Source of the DNA: Bacteroidota bacterium | GTDB lineage: Bacteria > Bacteroidota > Bacteroidia > Flavobacteriales > Weeksellaceae | NCBI GenBank assembly: GCA_023411265.1 | Contig: JAEYOX010000010.1 | Span: 1 to 60,342, forward strand | Direction: 5' to 3' | DNA length: 60,342 nt | Part shown: positions 1 to 8,528 of the stretch, piece after piece | Numbering within the stretch: the first letter of the stretch is position 1 | How the letters are laid out: each line of letters starts with the position of its first letter | Position numbers and translations under genes: made by a program | The notes under the pieces: generated by a model | Databases searched by the model: none | Told to the model about the DNA's origin: nothing | What the model saw: the letters and a program-made list of their open reading frames with translations, nothing else

Positions 1-256
1 TTTCTCCCGGAACCGTCACCGGAAGTCCGGCGAGTAACAAGGCCATTCGTGCCACATTACGGTTGTCTTCCCCGGCCTGATTGGCACAGCCGATAATGAC
101 ATCATCAATTTGGTCTAATGGCAAATCAGGGTTTTTGGAAATAAGATTCCGGATCACCGTGGCAAGAAGATCGTCTGTTCTTACTGCAGCCAGACTTCCT
201 TTAAAATTCCCGATTGCAGTACGGGTTCCGTCAATGATATAGGCGTTTTTGCTCAT
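1..256 (-). CDS. pcaF: 3-oxoadipyl-CoA / acetyl-CoA thiolase, N-terminal part (cut by window edge)
   Basis: The first 85 codons of a thiolase read leftwards out of the window. The start ATG is at 256 and the protein begins MSKNAYIIDGTRTAIGNFKG. The stretch GCANQAGEDNRNVARMALLL followed by AGLPVTVPGE is characteristic of the PcaF/PaaJ branch (3-oxoadipyl-CoA thiolase, last step of phenylacetate and aromatic catabolism), which is why I favour it over a general FadA. The active-site Cys would lie just beyond the edge. No exact TAnnTTTG box precedes it. Family assignment is firm; the pathway is inferred from this motif alone because no neighbouring paa or pca gene is visible. Confidence 0.85.
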   Translation of the reverse strand, partial: MSKNAYIIDGTRTAIGNFKGSLAAVRTDDLLATVIRNLISKNPDLPLDQIDDVIIGCANQAGEDNRNVARMALLLAGLPVTVPGE

Positions 257-307
257 AAAAAATGGAGTTGTTTGAAGGCCAAAAGGTACGAAATTTATTT
301 AGTAAAA

Positions 308-332
308 TATTCCGCTATCCTATTCCGCTATC
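308..332. repeat. Two-copy tandem repeat, 13-bp period
   Basis: TATTCCGCTATC occurs at 308-319 and again at 321-332. It lies in the 224-bp divergent spacer between the thiolase and the T9SS protein. It could be a pair of regulator half-sites on one helical face or a chance microduplication. Apart from this the spacer holds only AT-rich sequence and a weak promoter-like TATCTTTA at 452-459. Confidence 0.5.
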
Positions 333-480
333 TCGGTATTCTCCGGGATTTTAAAGAGAGGAATTAAAATAAAATGAGCGGACAGAAGTCAACAGTCTGT
401 TATAAAATGGTCATTATATTATTAGTTAATAGTGAGATAGGATTTTTTTTATATCTTTATATTCACCAAATACTATTTTT

Positions 481-1575
481 ATGAAAACAAACTACTTTTT
501 ATTTTTCTTGATGATCCTGTTCGTCGGTAATGTATCGGCACAGGAAAGTATCTTAGTGATTAATTCCGGTACAAAGCAGATTGCACAACTGAACGCTGTA
601 GATGGGACTGTAATAAATCCGGCTTTTATTGACATGTCAACGGTTTCCTCCGGAACCATTAAAGGTATTGCTCAGGTGGGAGACAAAATCTGGATTTCTG
701 ATCAGACCCAGGATAAAATCCACCTCTACAATCTGGACGGTACTTTTTCATCTGTAATTACGGGCGGACTTGATAACCTTCGAGGATTGAATGTGGTGAA
801 TAATGAAGTGTGGGTAACCAACGCCGGCAGTGGTAATGGAGCAGCGGCCAATTCCATTGCGCGGTTCTCTACTTCAGGGTCGCTATTGGGTTATTATCCT
901 TCTATTACTTCGCCCTTTGATGTACTGGACACTAAGAATGGATTTGTCTACATCAGTTCGCTCAGCAACAATGGCATTCAGAAGATGGATTATGCAGGAA
1001 CTGTCTCCGGAAACTTTGTTGCACCCGGCATTTTTCAAAATACCCAACAGATCAACTTCAACAGTGCCGGGAATTTGATTGTAGCCGTTTTCCAGAATCA
1101 TTCAGGTGGCAATAATGCAGGGATTTATGTTTTATCTAGTACAGACGCAAGTATTTTAAATTATTGGCCGGTAACCGCAGGACAACTTAGAGGTGTGATT
1201 CAGACGAGCAACGGAAATTATCTGTACAGCACGGGATCGGGTGTTTTCCTTATAGATGCTGCTACGGGAACAGTATCTTCTATTGCAAGTGGGTCATATC
1301 AGTTTTTTACTAAAATTACTACTGCTGCCATGAGCACGTCAGAGGTCGAATCTACTGATGTTAGGCTATATCCCAATCCGGTGAGTGACCGCCTATACAT
1401 TACTTCACAGAAAAAAATAAAAGACGTGATGATCTATTCTGCAGACGGTAAACTGGTGAAAAAACTGCTTGAAGGAAAAACAGACCTCCCTGTTTCAGAT
1501 TTACTCCCAGGACCTTATTTTATAAAGATGACCATCGACAACACTCAGAAAGCAGTCAAGTTTATCAAGAAATAA
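481..1575 (+). CDS. Secreted beta-propeller-like protein with T9SS type A sorting domain
   Basis: A 364-residue exported protein. Residues 1-20 form a signal peptide ending VSAQ. The body contains repeated blocks such as GIAQVGDKIWISDQ and LRGLNVVNNEVWVTNAG, typical of NHL/SMP-30-like propeller blades. The last ~75 residues are a type A type IX secretion sorting domain (RLYPNPVSDRLYI, then YSADGKLVKK, then LPGPYFIKM and a Lys-rich end). The protein should therefore cross the outer membrane and be attached to the surface or released. Ligand or enzymatic role is unknown. It stands alone and ends at a strong terminator. Confidence 0.85.
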   Translation: MKTNYFLFFLMILFVGNVSAQESILVINSGTKQIAQLNAVDGTVINPAFIDMSTVSSGTIKGIAQVGDKIWISDQTQDKIHLYNLDGTFSSVITGGLDNLRGLNVVNNEVWVTNAGSGNGAAANSIARFSTSGSLLGYYPSITSPFDVLDTKNGFVYISSLSNNGIQKMDYAGTVSGNFVAPGIFQNTQQINFNSAGNLIVAVFQNHSGGNNAGIYVLSSTDASILNYWPVTAGQLRGVIQTSNGNYLYSTGSGVFLIDAATGTVSSIASGSYQFFTKITTAAMSTSEVESTDVRLYPNPVSDRLYITSQKKIKDVMIYSADGKLVKKLLEGKTDLPVSDLLPGPYFIKMTIDNTQKAVKFIKK

Positions 1576-1582
1576 GAACAAA

Positions 1583-1613
1583 AAGAGCCTCTTCAATTAA
1601 AAGAGGCTTTTTT
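1583..1613 (+). terminator. Rho-independent terminator after the T9SS protein
   Basis: AGCCTCTT (1586-1593) pairs with AAGAGGCT (1601-1608), loop of seven, then a run of T. The 5' side is A-rich, so it may also serve the convergent minus-strand gene ending at 1635. Confidence 0.9.
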
Positions 1614-1634
1614 ATGGTTTTTTGTTTACCCTAT

Positions 1635-2036
1635 TTATTCAGATTTCTTTCCTGCATTTCTTCCTGCTTCCAGAATAGGAAGATTTCCTTCGGTCGGGAT
1701 ATAAATTACAGTTTTATCGTTCAGATTATTCTGCTGCCTAACCCATAAGTATTGAATATATTTTTCCGAAAGGGCTCCGTTTTCAATCTTGATGGCCGCA
1801 GCCGCACCTTTGGCCCGTTCTACCTCAGCCTGAGCGTTCAGTTTTTCGGCTTCCAGATTGGCCCGAGCTTCTTCGATTTTAATTCTACGGTTTTGTTCGG
1901 CCTTAGCAAATTCTGCTTTTCCTTCCATTTCCTGAGACCATACCCTGTACTGCGGATATCCCCATAATATAAAGGCTAGGCCAATGATTCCGAGAACGCC
2001 CACAACAAGAAGTCCAATAAAACTAACATTTTTCAT
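1635..2036 (-). CDS. Small membrane-anchored protein resembling the tail of SPFH/prohibitin proteins
   Basis: A 133-residue protein with one N-terminal membrane helix (about residues 5-25, GLLVVGVLGIIGLAFILWGY). It is followed by an Ala/Glu/Lys/Arg-rich coiled coil (about 38-85) and a tail YIQYLWVRQQ...DKTVIYIPTEGNLPIL. That tail resembles the C-terminus of stomatin/prohibitin-like proteins, but the SPFH (band 7) core is absent. The start lies 5 nt from the ppx stop, so the two are probably co-transcribed. Role unknown; membrane scaffolding is a guess. It looks like a stable small family rather than a broken gene, since anchor and tail are both intact. Confidence 0.7.
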   Translation of the reverse strand: MKNVSFIGLLVVGVLGIIGLAFILWGYPQYRVWSQEMEGKAEFAKAEQNRRIKIEEARANLEAEKLNAQAEVERAKGAAAAIKIENGALSEKYIQYLWVRQQNNLNDKTVIYIPTEGNLPILEAGRNAGKKSE

Positions 2037-2041
2037 GATTT

Positions 2042-2929
2042 CTAATTTTTATTATTATTGAGTTGGTTGTAAATACTGTGAATCAATCCATCGGCCACTG
2101 AAATTTTCGGAACCAGAATATTGGATATATCTGCCCACGACATTACTTTCGTGTAGATTTCCAGTGCGGGAACCAGCACATCTGCCCTGTCTTCCCGCAA
2201 CTGATAATGGTGCATTCTTTCGGGTACCGTCATTCGGGACAGTTCCTCATGGTATTTTTTTAGAGCATTGAGAGAAAGGGTTTTTCCTTCCTTGGTTTTA
2301 CTCAGGGAGGCAATTTTATTAATATTTCCTCCTGAACCTATGCCGATGATATTTTTTTTATTAATATTTTCCTTGATTTCCGATTTCAAAAGGTGCCACT
2401 GTTCTTCAGGAACCAGATTTTTCAACAGCCTGATTGTTCCAATGTTGAAAGAGCGTTTGTATTTCATTTTCCCATTTTCGAAATACATAAGTTCTGTGGA
2501 ACCGCCGCCGACATCAATATAAAGGTATCCGAAATGATCATCCAGTGTCTCGGCAATTTGGTTTTCGTAAATCAGTGCCGCTTCCTCATCCCCTGAAATA
2601 ATCTCTATTGATATTCCTGAGCGGGTTTTAACTTTTTTCCGGATATCATCTCCATTCGCTGCATCACGCATTGCGCTGGTGGCACATGCGCGGTAATGTT
2701 CGACTTTGTACATATCCATCAGGTCTGAAAAGATGTTCATGGTGCGTAACATCATTTCTTCTCGTTCTTCCCGAATTTCGCCAAAACTGAAAACATCCAT
2801 TCCCAGCCGCAGCGGAATGCGCAGCAGATTGAGCTTGGTGAATTCCGTGTGGCCGTTTTTGCATCGGGTTACTTCTTTAATCAGAAGTCGGGCGGCATTA
2901 CTTCCAATATCGATGGCTGCTATTCTCAT
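2042..2929 (-). CDS. ppx: Ppx/GppA-type phosphatase (exopolyphosphatase)
   Basis: A 295-residue member of the ASKHA-fold Ppx/GppA family. The first phosphate loop is AAIDIGSNAARLLI near the N-terminus, the second is YLYIDVGGGSTELM, and a third glycine loop is IGIGSGGNINKI. It lacks the C-terminal HD-like domain of E. coli Ppx, as is usual for short Bacteroidota members. Expected reaction: release of Pi from polyphosphate ends or hydrolysis of pppGpp. It lies directly downstream of ppk1 on the same strand, which supports polyphosphate turnover. A promoter box at 2991-2998 suggests it can also be transcribed by itself. Confidence 0.88.
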   Translation of the reverse strand: MRIAAIDIGSNAARLLIKEVTRCKNGHTEFTKLNLLRIPLRLGMDVFSFGEIREEREEMMLRTMNIFSDLMDMYKVEHYRACATSAMRDAANGDDIRKKVKTRSGISIEIISGDEEAALIYENQIAETLDDHFGYLYIDVGGGSTELMYFENGKMKYKRSFNIGTIRLLKNLVPEEQWHLLKSEIKENINKKNIIGIGSGGNINKIASLSKTKEGKTLSLNALKKYHEELSRMTVPERMHHYQLREDRADVLVPALEIYTKVMSWADISNILVPKISVADGLIHSIYNQLNNNKN

Positions 2930-2990
2930 AGGATCTTTATCTTTTCAACCTGTATTTATTATTCGTTTACTTTTTTTTTTGCTGTGGTTT

Positions 2991-3006
2991 CAAAAATACA
3001 AAAATA
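2991..3006 (-). promoter_or_regulatory. Putative ppx promoter, -7 boxes
   Basis: Two overlapping minus-strand TAnnTTTG matches (CAAAAATA at 2991-2998 and at 2999-3006 on the plus strand) lie 60-75 nt before the ppx start, in the 95-nt spacer after ppk1. Confidence 0.5.
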
Positions 3007-3024
3007 TTCGATGGTTGGAAGAGA

Positions 3025-5091
3025 TCAGTTTTTGGTTTTACCTTTCAGATAATGGTAAATCTCAATCTGTGAACGGATTTCTTTTCCTTCTTTTTTCACA
3101 TATTTATTCTTCATTTTATTGTCAAGAATCCGCGCTTTCACATTATCCTGCAGTTGAATGCGGAGAATATCAATCAATTCCTGTTTCAGATCCTGCTGTT
3201 CAATTTTTACTGCCGCCTCTATGCGATAGTCCAGATTCCTCGTCATCCAGTCGGCGGAAGAAATATAAACGTCTTCTGCACCCTTATGATAAAAATACAT
3301 GATTCGGGAATGCTCCAGATATTCATCCACAATACTGATGGCATGAAATGGTTTTTTGAATTTCTTCTTGTGGACAGCACAAAAAATACCTCTTATAATG
3401 AGCTTTACACACACCCCGGCTTCTGCGGCTTCATAGAGTTTAATGATTAGTCCGCGGTCGCTGAGAGAATTGGCTTTAATGATGATTTCTGCTTTTCTGC
3501 CCGCTTTTGCCTCTGCAATTTCAAGATCAACATGATCTTCTATTCTTTCCCGCATGAATTTGGGGCAGACCAGTAATTTTTTTACGGTTGTCAGAGCTTC
3601 TTCCGGTGGCAGTTTTGGTTTTTCAAAATAGTGGAATATTTTATTGATATCTGCCATAATTGTTCTATTGGCCGTCATCAGAAGATTGTCACTATAAATT
3701 TTTGCCGTTTTTTCATTGAAATTTCCAGTGCTTACAAAACCGTATTGCAGGGTTTTGCCATGAGTTCTTTTTTTAATAACACAGAGCTTGGCGTGTACTT
3801 TCCGGTTTGGAATGCCTGTCAATACTTGTATTCCTTCGTCTTCCAGACGTTCTTTCCATTTCAGATTATTTTCTTCATCAAATCTGGCGCGGAGTTCCAG
3901 TAGCACAGTAACCTTCTTGCCATTTCTGGCTGCATTTACCAGCGCGTTGGCGATTTTTGAATTGTCCGCCAGGCGATACGCTGTGAGTTTTATTGTTTTC
4001 ACATCAGGATCCATCGCAGCTTCACGCAGAAGATCTATAACAGGGACAAAACTGTGATAGGGGAAAGTAAATAAAATGTCTTTTTTTAGCACTACATCGG
4101 TCACTCGTTGTCCTTCGGTGAAATCGGGATGGTTAAGAGGAATTCTTTCTTCAGGTTTTTTCTGTGCCGGAAACACATCCGGAAAATCCATGAAATGTTT
4201 AAAATTATGAATTTTTTGTCCCGGAATTATGCTATCGCGAGCCGTAAGTTTGAGCTTCCGGATGAGAAATTCCAGGAGGGAAGGGTCCATCTCTTTGTCG
4301 AACACAAACCGGGTTGGCTTTCCTTTTCTGCGACTTTTGACGGCTTTTTCTATCTTTTCTGCCAGTGTAGTACGGATGTCGTTGTCCAGATCAAATTCTG
4401 CATCTTTGGTTACCTTAAAACAGTGCGCTTCGAAGTCGTCGTATCCGAAATACGAAAAAATATGTGGAAGATTGGCTATAATAACATCTTCCAGTAGAAT
4501 GACATTTTTTTCTCCCTTGGCGGAAGGCAGCAGAACGAACCTTCCCATCGTTCGGGAAGGTACTTCGATGATGGCAAATGCTGTGTGATGATGCCATTTT
4601 CTTCTGCGCATTGCAATACCGATATAAAGACTTTTGTCCCGCATATAAGGCATTGGTGTATTGTCATGTAGCAAAATAGGGATAATGCTGCTTTCGACTT
4701 CTTCATCAAAATGCCGGATCACAAACTCTTTTTGCACTTGGGTCAAATTTTTATGTGTTTTAATAAAAACCTGATGTGCTTCCATTTCACTCTGAATGTG
4801 TTCCCAAGTTTGGTTAAATTCGAGCTGCTGTTTTAAAACAATATCATTGATTTGCTCCAGAATTCGCGATGGAGGTTGAAAGAAAGATTCATTCAGGTAT
4901 TTATTTTTGAAATCCATGGCACGTTTCAGGCCGGCCACCCGAACACGAAAAAACTCATCCAGATTGTTGGAGAAAATTCCGAGAAACCGGATTCGGAGCG
5001 GAAGCGGTACAGACGGATCCATCGCTTCCTGCAGAACGCGTTCATTGAAAGACAGCCAGGTAATATCCCTGGGATTAAACTGATGAGGCAT
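3025..5091 (-). CDS. ppk1: Polyphosphate kinase 1
   Basis: A 688-residue cytoplasmic enzyme of standard PPK1 length that makes polyphosphate from the ATP gamma-phosphate. The N-terminal domain opens with RDITWLSFNERVLQEA and NNLDEFFRVRVAGL. The catalytic phospholipase-D-like halves carry the phospho-acceptor His433 (NRKVHAKLCVIKK) with STGNFNE after it, and the second conserved His594 (LEHSRIMYFYHKG). The gene is divergent from the Crp-type regulator, 116 bp between starts, and followed by ppx on the same strand. Start chosen at the ATG 18 nt from a TAnnTTTG box. Confidence 0.96.
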   Translation of the reverse strand: MPHQFNPRDITWLSFNERVLQEAMDPSVPLPLRIRFLGIFSNNLDEFFRVRVAGLKRAMDFKNKYLNESFFQPPSRILEQINDIVLKQQLEFNQTWEHIQSEMEAHQVFIKTHKNLTQVQKEFVIRHFDEEVESSIIPILLHDNTPMPYMRDKSLYIGIAMRRRKWHHHTAFAIIEVPSRTMGRFVLLPSAKGEKNVILLEDVIIANLPHIFSYFGYDDFEAHCFKVTKDAEFDLDNDIRTTLAEKIEKAVKSRRKGKPTRFVFDKEMDPSLLEFLIRKLKLTARDSIIPGQKIHNFKHFMDFPDVFPAQKKPEERIPLNHPDFTEGQRVTDVVLKKDILFTFPYHSFVPVIDLLREAAMDPDVKTIKLTAYRLADNSKIANALVNAARNGKKVTVLLELRARFDEENNLKWKERLEDEGIQVLTGIPNRKVHAKLCVIKKRTHGKTLQYGFVSTGNFNEKTAKIYSDNLLMTANRTIMADINKIFHYFEKPKLPPEEALTTVKKLLVCPKFMRERIEDHVDLEIAEAKAGRKAEIIIKANSLSDRGLIIKLYEAAEAGVCVKLIIRGIFCAVHKKKFKKPFHAISIVDEYLEHSRIMYFYHKGAEDVYISSADWMTRNLDYRIEAAVKIEQQDLKQELIDILRIQLQDNVKARILDNKMKNKYVKKEGKEIRSQIEIYHYLKGKTKN

Positions 5092-5108
5092 TGTATTGTG
5101 AATTTGCT

Positions 5109-5116
5109 CAAAAATA
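5109..5116 (-). promoter_or_regulatory. Putative ppk1 promoter, -7 box
   Basis: CAAAAATA on the plus strand, i.e. TATTTTTG on the coding strand, 18 nt before the ppk1 ATG. Confidence 0.55.
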
Positions 5117-5184
5117 ATGAATTTGATACGGGTTTCAATATTAAATTATCTGGAAATTTCCCATGCCGTATTTCAAAGATTCAC

Positions 5185-5192
5185 TATATTTG
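5185..5192 (+). promoter_or_regulatory. Putative crp-family gene promoter, -7 box
   Basis: TATATTTG, an exact TAnnTTTG match, 15 nt before the ATG at 5208. It is back to back with the ppk1 promoter 70 bp away. Confidence 0.6.
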
Positions 5193-5207
5193 AAAAAACT
5201 CATCTGA

Positions 5208-5813
5208 ATGACGTTCTACTTTGATGATGAAACAATAAAGGCTACGAAAGCTGAAGTTAAAAAGCATAATAAAGGCGATGTAATAATGACTGAAGGCGAT
5301 ACCTCGCAGATTTTTTTTTATCTGAAACAAGGAGAACTGGATGTGTTTAATTTTACGGAAGAAGGAAAAGAATTTCTACAACATAAGGTTCAGCCGGGAA
5401 GTTTTTTTGGTGAGCCCGCGGTGTTGCTGCAGCAGCCTTTTCCCGGGAATGTAGAAGTGTCTTCCGATAAAGCGGAAATTATCAGAATAAAAAGGGATGA
5501 TTTTATTCAGTTTATGTTGCAAAATCCGCAAAAACTGTTGGACTTCACCTCTTCCGTGGCACAAAAATCTTTGAGAAAAAGTCTCTCTCTTAAAAATATT
5601 GTTTTTCTGAATCCTGAAGAACGGGTTATTCAACAAATTAAAGAATATAAAAAAGAGCAGGGAATAACCAATGACGAAAAAATCTTTATCCATCTAACCA
5701 GGAAAGAACTTTCCAACATGACGGGACTTCGTATTGAAACCATTATCCGCACAGTAAAAAAAATGGAAAAAGAAGGCAAACTAGAAATCATCAGCGGAAA
5801 GATTTTAATTTAA
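5208..5813 (+). CDS. Crp/Fnr-family transcriptional regulator
   Basis: A 201-residue regulator. Residues ~15-110 form a cyclic-nucleotide-binding-like beta roll (KGDVIMTEGD, then FYLKQGELDVF, then GSFFGEPAVLLQQPFPGNVEV). The canonical cAMP-contacting Arg-Ser/Thr after the GE motif is replaced by FPGN, so cAMP binding is unlikely. There is no N-terminal Cys cluster for a Fe-S centre as in Fnr. Residues ~160-200 are the winged helix (LTRKELSNMTGLRIETIIR). It is followed after 32 nt by a heme-copper-oxidase-like membrane gene, its probable target. A role in redox or nitric-oxide sensing is inference from this pairing. Confidence 0.88.
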   Translation: MTFYFDDETIKATKAEVKKHNKGDVIMTEGDTSQIFFYLKQGELDVFNFTEEGKEFLQHKVQPGSFFGEPAVLLQQPFPGNVEVSSDKAEIIRIKRDDFIQFMLQNPQKLLDFTSSVAQKSLRKSLSLKNIVFLNPEERVIQQIKEYKKEQGITNDEKIFIHLTRKELSNMTGLRIETIIRTVKKMEKEGKLEIISGKILI

Positions 5814-5845
5814 GCACAATTTATAAGCAATTAATTTATATTATC

Positions 5846-7057
5846 ATGAAGAATACAGCATATTGGTTAAAACTTTCTTTATTAAATTTCTTTATTGTAG
5901 CAGTACTAGGAGTTTTAATGCGGTATAAAATAGCGTATTCTTTTCCTTTTGTAGACCAAAAATATGTTCAGGAAGCGCATTCACATTTTGCTTTTTATGG
6001 CTGGATTGCACAGATTATTTATGTTTTCATCATTCGTTATCTTCAGGATTTTCTTGCCGAGGCAAGCCTTAGGAAGTACCATAGTTTACTAATCATCAAT
6101 ATGATTTCGGCGTATGCTATGATTCCGAGTTTTCTTTACAGTGGTTATTTTTGGGCTTCTATAGCGGCTTCCACAATAGCGTTGCTTGTAAGTTTTGTAT
6201 TTGGATATTTTCTGATGAAAGACCTGAAACCGGTACGCGATGTTTCAAAACCATGGTTTCTGGCCGGACTTTTTTTTGCCGTAATTTCTTCGGTAGGCGT
6301 CTTTATGCTAAGCTATATGATGATGTCCGGGAATGTCAACCAAAATCTTTATCTGGGTTCAACCTATTATTATCTTCATTTTCAGTACAATGGGTTTTTT
6401 ATGTTTGCATGCATTGGTTTGCTTTTAAACACAGTAAAAAATATAGGAGGCACTATTTCTTCTGGAGAAAACCGGCGGATGTTCTGGCTTATGTTTACCG
6501 GATGCGTTATAGGATTCGGTTTATCGGTTTTATGGTTTAAAATGCCATTGTGGCTTTTTGGAATTATTGTCGTAGGAACGGTAGCACAAACTATTGCTTC
6601 GGTGCAGCTTTTTCAAATTATCCGTAGAAACTGGGAACAGTTTAAAGTACATTTTTCTTCCTTGCAGCGATTTGCATTGCTGTATGTAGGCTTTGCTTTT
6701 TTTGTGAAAATAGCACTGCAGTTAGGATCTAATATTCCTGCGGTCAGCCAGTTTGCTTTCGGTTTCAGAAATGTGGTAATTGCGTACCTTCACCTGATTT
6801 TGCTGATGTGTATTTCGGTTTTCCTGGTACATCAGATCCTTATTTCCAATATATTCAGGCATACTGCGATAGTGAAAAACGGATTTAAACTTTTGCTATT
6901 AGGGATTTTTCTGAATGAAGCTGTGCTTGGATTGATGGGCATTTTCTCTATCAAATATATTCCGCTTCCTTACAGTGCCCAGATTCTGCTGGCTGTTTCC
7001 GTAATGATGATGCTGGCAATTGGACTGATGTTAACTGCGTTGAAGAAAGCAGATTGA
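5846..7057 (+). CDS. Polytopic membrane protein, heme-copper oxidase subunit I-like
   Basis: A 403-residue protein with about 11-12 hydrophobic helices and no other domain. His-rich motifs sit at the places expected for a CcoN/NorB-like fold: QEAHSHFAFYGW in an early helix, YYYLHFQYNGFFMF in the middle and AYLHLILLMCISVFLVH in a later helix. The resemblance is to the heme- and metal-binding helices of cbb3 oxidase or NO reductase. No second subunit or cytochrome c gene is nearby, so an electron-transfer or NO-related role is inference. It probably forms an operon with the upstream Crp-type gene. Function is not established. Confidence 0.6.
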   Translation: MKNTAYWLKLSLLNFFIVAVLGVLMRYKIAYSFPFVDQKYVQEAHSHFAFYGWIAQIIYVFIIRYLQDFLAEASLRKYHSLLIINMISAYAMIPSFLYSGYFWASIAASTIALLVSFVFGYFLMKDLKPVRDVSKPWFLAGLFFAVISSVGVFMLSYMMMSGNVNQNLYLGSTYYYLHFQYNGFFMFACIGLLLNTVKNIGGTISSGENRRMFWLMFTGCVIGFGLSVLWFKMPLWLFGIIVVGTVAQTIASVQLFQIIRRNWEQFKVHFSSLQRFALLYVGFAFFVKIALQLGSNIPAVSQFAFGFRNVVIAYLHLILLMCISVFLVHQILISNIFRHTAIVKNGFKLLLLGIFLNEAVLGLMGIFSIKYIPLPYSAQILLAVSVMMMLAIGLMLTALKKAD

Positions 7058-7089
7058 AATAAATCTATTTTTGTGGTTTACTTCTAAAA

Positions 7090-7118
7090 CACAAAAACCT
7101 CCGGAATATCCGAAGGTT
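7090..7118 (-). terminator. Imperfect terminator between convergent genes
   Basis: AACCT/AGGTT and CGGA/TCCG arms at 7096-7118 with one mismatch. The minus-strand side is followed by TTTTTG, so it mainly serves the E2 gene ending at 7142. Confidence 0.6.
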
Positions 7119-7141
7119 GTAATAGTATCATCAATGATTTT

Positions 7142-8461
7142 CTAAATTTCTGTATTCAGATCCCAGTTTTCGAGATAATCGTGAACATGCTTCAGGAACA
7201 TTCCGCCTAATGAACCGTCTACAACTCGATGATCGTATGAATGTGACATGAACATCAGCTGGCGGATAGCAATCATATCGCCATCGGGTGTTTCCAGAAC
7301 CGCCGGCTTCTTTACAATAGCTCCGATGGCAAGGATAGCAACCTGAGGCTGCGGAATAATGGGAGTTCCCATCAGGTTTCCGAAACTTCCTACGTTGGAA
7401 ATGGTGTAGGTAGCTCCCTGCGTATCTTCTGGTTTCAGCTTCTTATTTCTTGCGCGGTAGGCGAGATCATTAATCGCTTTTGCCAATCCTGAAAGCGATA
7501 ATTGGTCGGCATTCTTGATAACCGGAACAATCAGATTTCCGTCAGGAAGTGCTGTAGCCATACCGATATTGATATTTTTCTTTTTAATGATTTTATCTCC
7601 GTCCACAGAAATGTTGATCAGCGGATAATCCTGAATAGCTTTCACCACAGCTTTTACGAAAATAGGCATGAAGGTGAGCCTTTCTCCTTCGCGTTTTTCA
7701 AAAATCGCTTTGTTTTTAGCTCTCCATTTCACTACGTTGGTTACATCAGTTTCGATGAATGAAGTAACGTGCGGTGAAATGCGCTTGGAGTTCACCATAG
7801 CATCGGCAATAATTTTCCGCACTCTGTCCATCGGAATCACTTCATCCCCTTCTCCCAGTTTCACAGGAGCAGAGGGAGTTGTAGCTGCCGGAGCCAGAGC
7901 CACTGTATTGGCGGCTGGCTGTGAGGTAGTTTTGCCTGAAGTTCTGTCCGCAACAAATGCCAGAATATCTTCTTTGGTAATTCTACCTTCCATTCCGCTT
8001 CCTTGGATGGTATGGAGTTCGGCTTCTGAAATATTTTCCTGCTGAACAATAGATTTCACGAGCGGAGACAGATACAGATCTCCTGAATATACAGCCGCAG
8101 GATGTGCTTTTTCCAAAGGTTTTTCCAGTTCTGCAATATCTTGGGCTGCCGGAATTTGTGTCTTTACTTCTTGATGAGATTTGGGTTCTTGAGGCTGTTC
8201 AGCAATGGTTTCTCCTTCGCCTGCAACTTCCAGGATCGCGATGGCTTCCCCAATTTTAGCTACTTCATCTTTTTGTTTCAGGATCTTTATAATTTTTCCG
8301 GAAACAGGTGTCGGAACATCAGAATCCACCTTGTCGGTTGCAATTTCAACAACGGAATCGTCTTCGTTTACGGTATCTCCTTCACTGTACATCCAACTGA
8401 TGATGGTAGCTTCCATCACTCCTTCTCCCATAGATGGAAGTAATAATTTGTATTCTGCCAT
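7142..8461 (-). CDS. Dihydrolipoamide acyltransferase (E2) of a 2-oxoacid dehydrogenase complex
   Basis: A 439-residue E2 subunit with the full three-domain layout. The lipoyl domain (1-80) has lipoylated Lys44 in EIATDKVDSDVPTP. The peripheral subunit-binding domain lies at about 129-165 (YLSPLVKSIVQQENIS, GSGMEGRITKEDIL), between Ala/Pro-rich linkers. The catalytic acyltransferase domain ends with SHSYDHRVVDGSLGG, where His411 and Asp415 are catalytic. The sequence looks closest to the branched-chain 2-oxoacid type common in Flavobacteriia, but E1 and E3 are not in the window, so the substrate (pyruvate or branched-chain oxoacids) stays open. It has its own promoter. Confidence 0.88.
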   Translation of the reverse strand: MAEYKLLLPSMGEGVMEATIISWMYSEGDTVNEDDSVVEIATDKVDSDVPTPVSGKIIKILKQKDEVAKIGEAIAILEVAGEGETIAEQPQEPKSHQEVKTQIPAAQDIAELEKPLEKAHPAAVYSGDLYLSPLVKSIVQQENISEAELHTIQGSGMEGRITKEDILAFVADRTSGKTTSQPAANTVALAPAATTPSAPVKLGEGDEVIPMDRVRKIIADAMVNSKRISPHVTSFIETDVTNVVKWRAKNKAIFEKREGERLTFMPIFVKAVVKAIQDYPLINISVDGDKIIKKKNINIGMATALPDGNLIVPVIKNADQLSLSGLAKAINDLAYRARNKKLKPEDTQGATYTISNVGSFGNLMGTPIIPQPQVAILAIGAIVKKPAVLETPDGDMIAIRQLMFMSHSYDHRVVDGSLGGMFLKHVHDYLENWDLNTEI

Positions 8462-8479
8462 GTGGTTTTTTGATTTTTA

Positions 8480-8487
8480 CAAAGATA
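8480..8487 (-). promoter_or_regulatory. Putative E2 gene promoter, -7 box
   Basis: CAAAGATA on the plus strand (TATCTTTG on the coding strand), 19 nt before the ATG at 8461. Confidence 0.6.
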
Positions 8488-8528
8488 AAAAAAACTTCAA
8501 TATTTTTGGGAATCCTGCAATTTTAGTC

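Noticed and set aside
2706..3302. 198-residue plus-strand ORF spanning ppx and ppk1
   Set aside because: Antisense to two well-recognised genes, low-complexity Ser/Arg-rich translation with no domain; a shadow frame.
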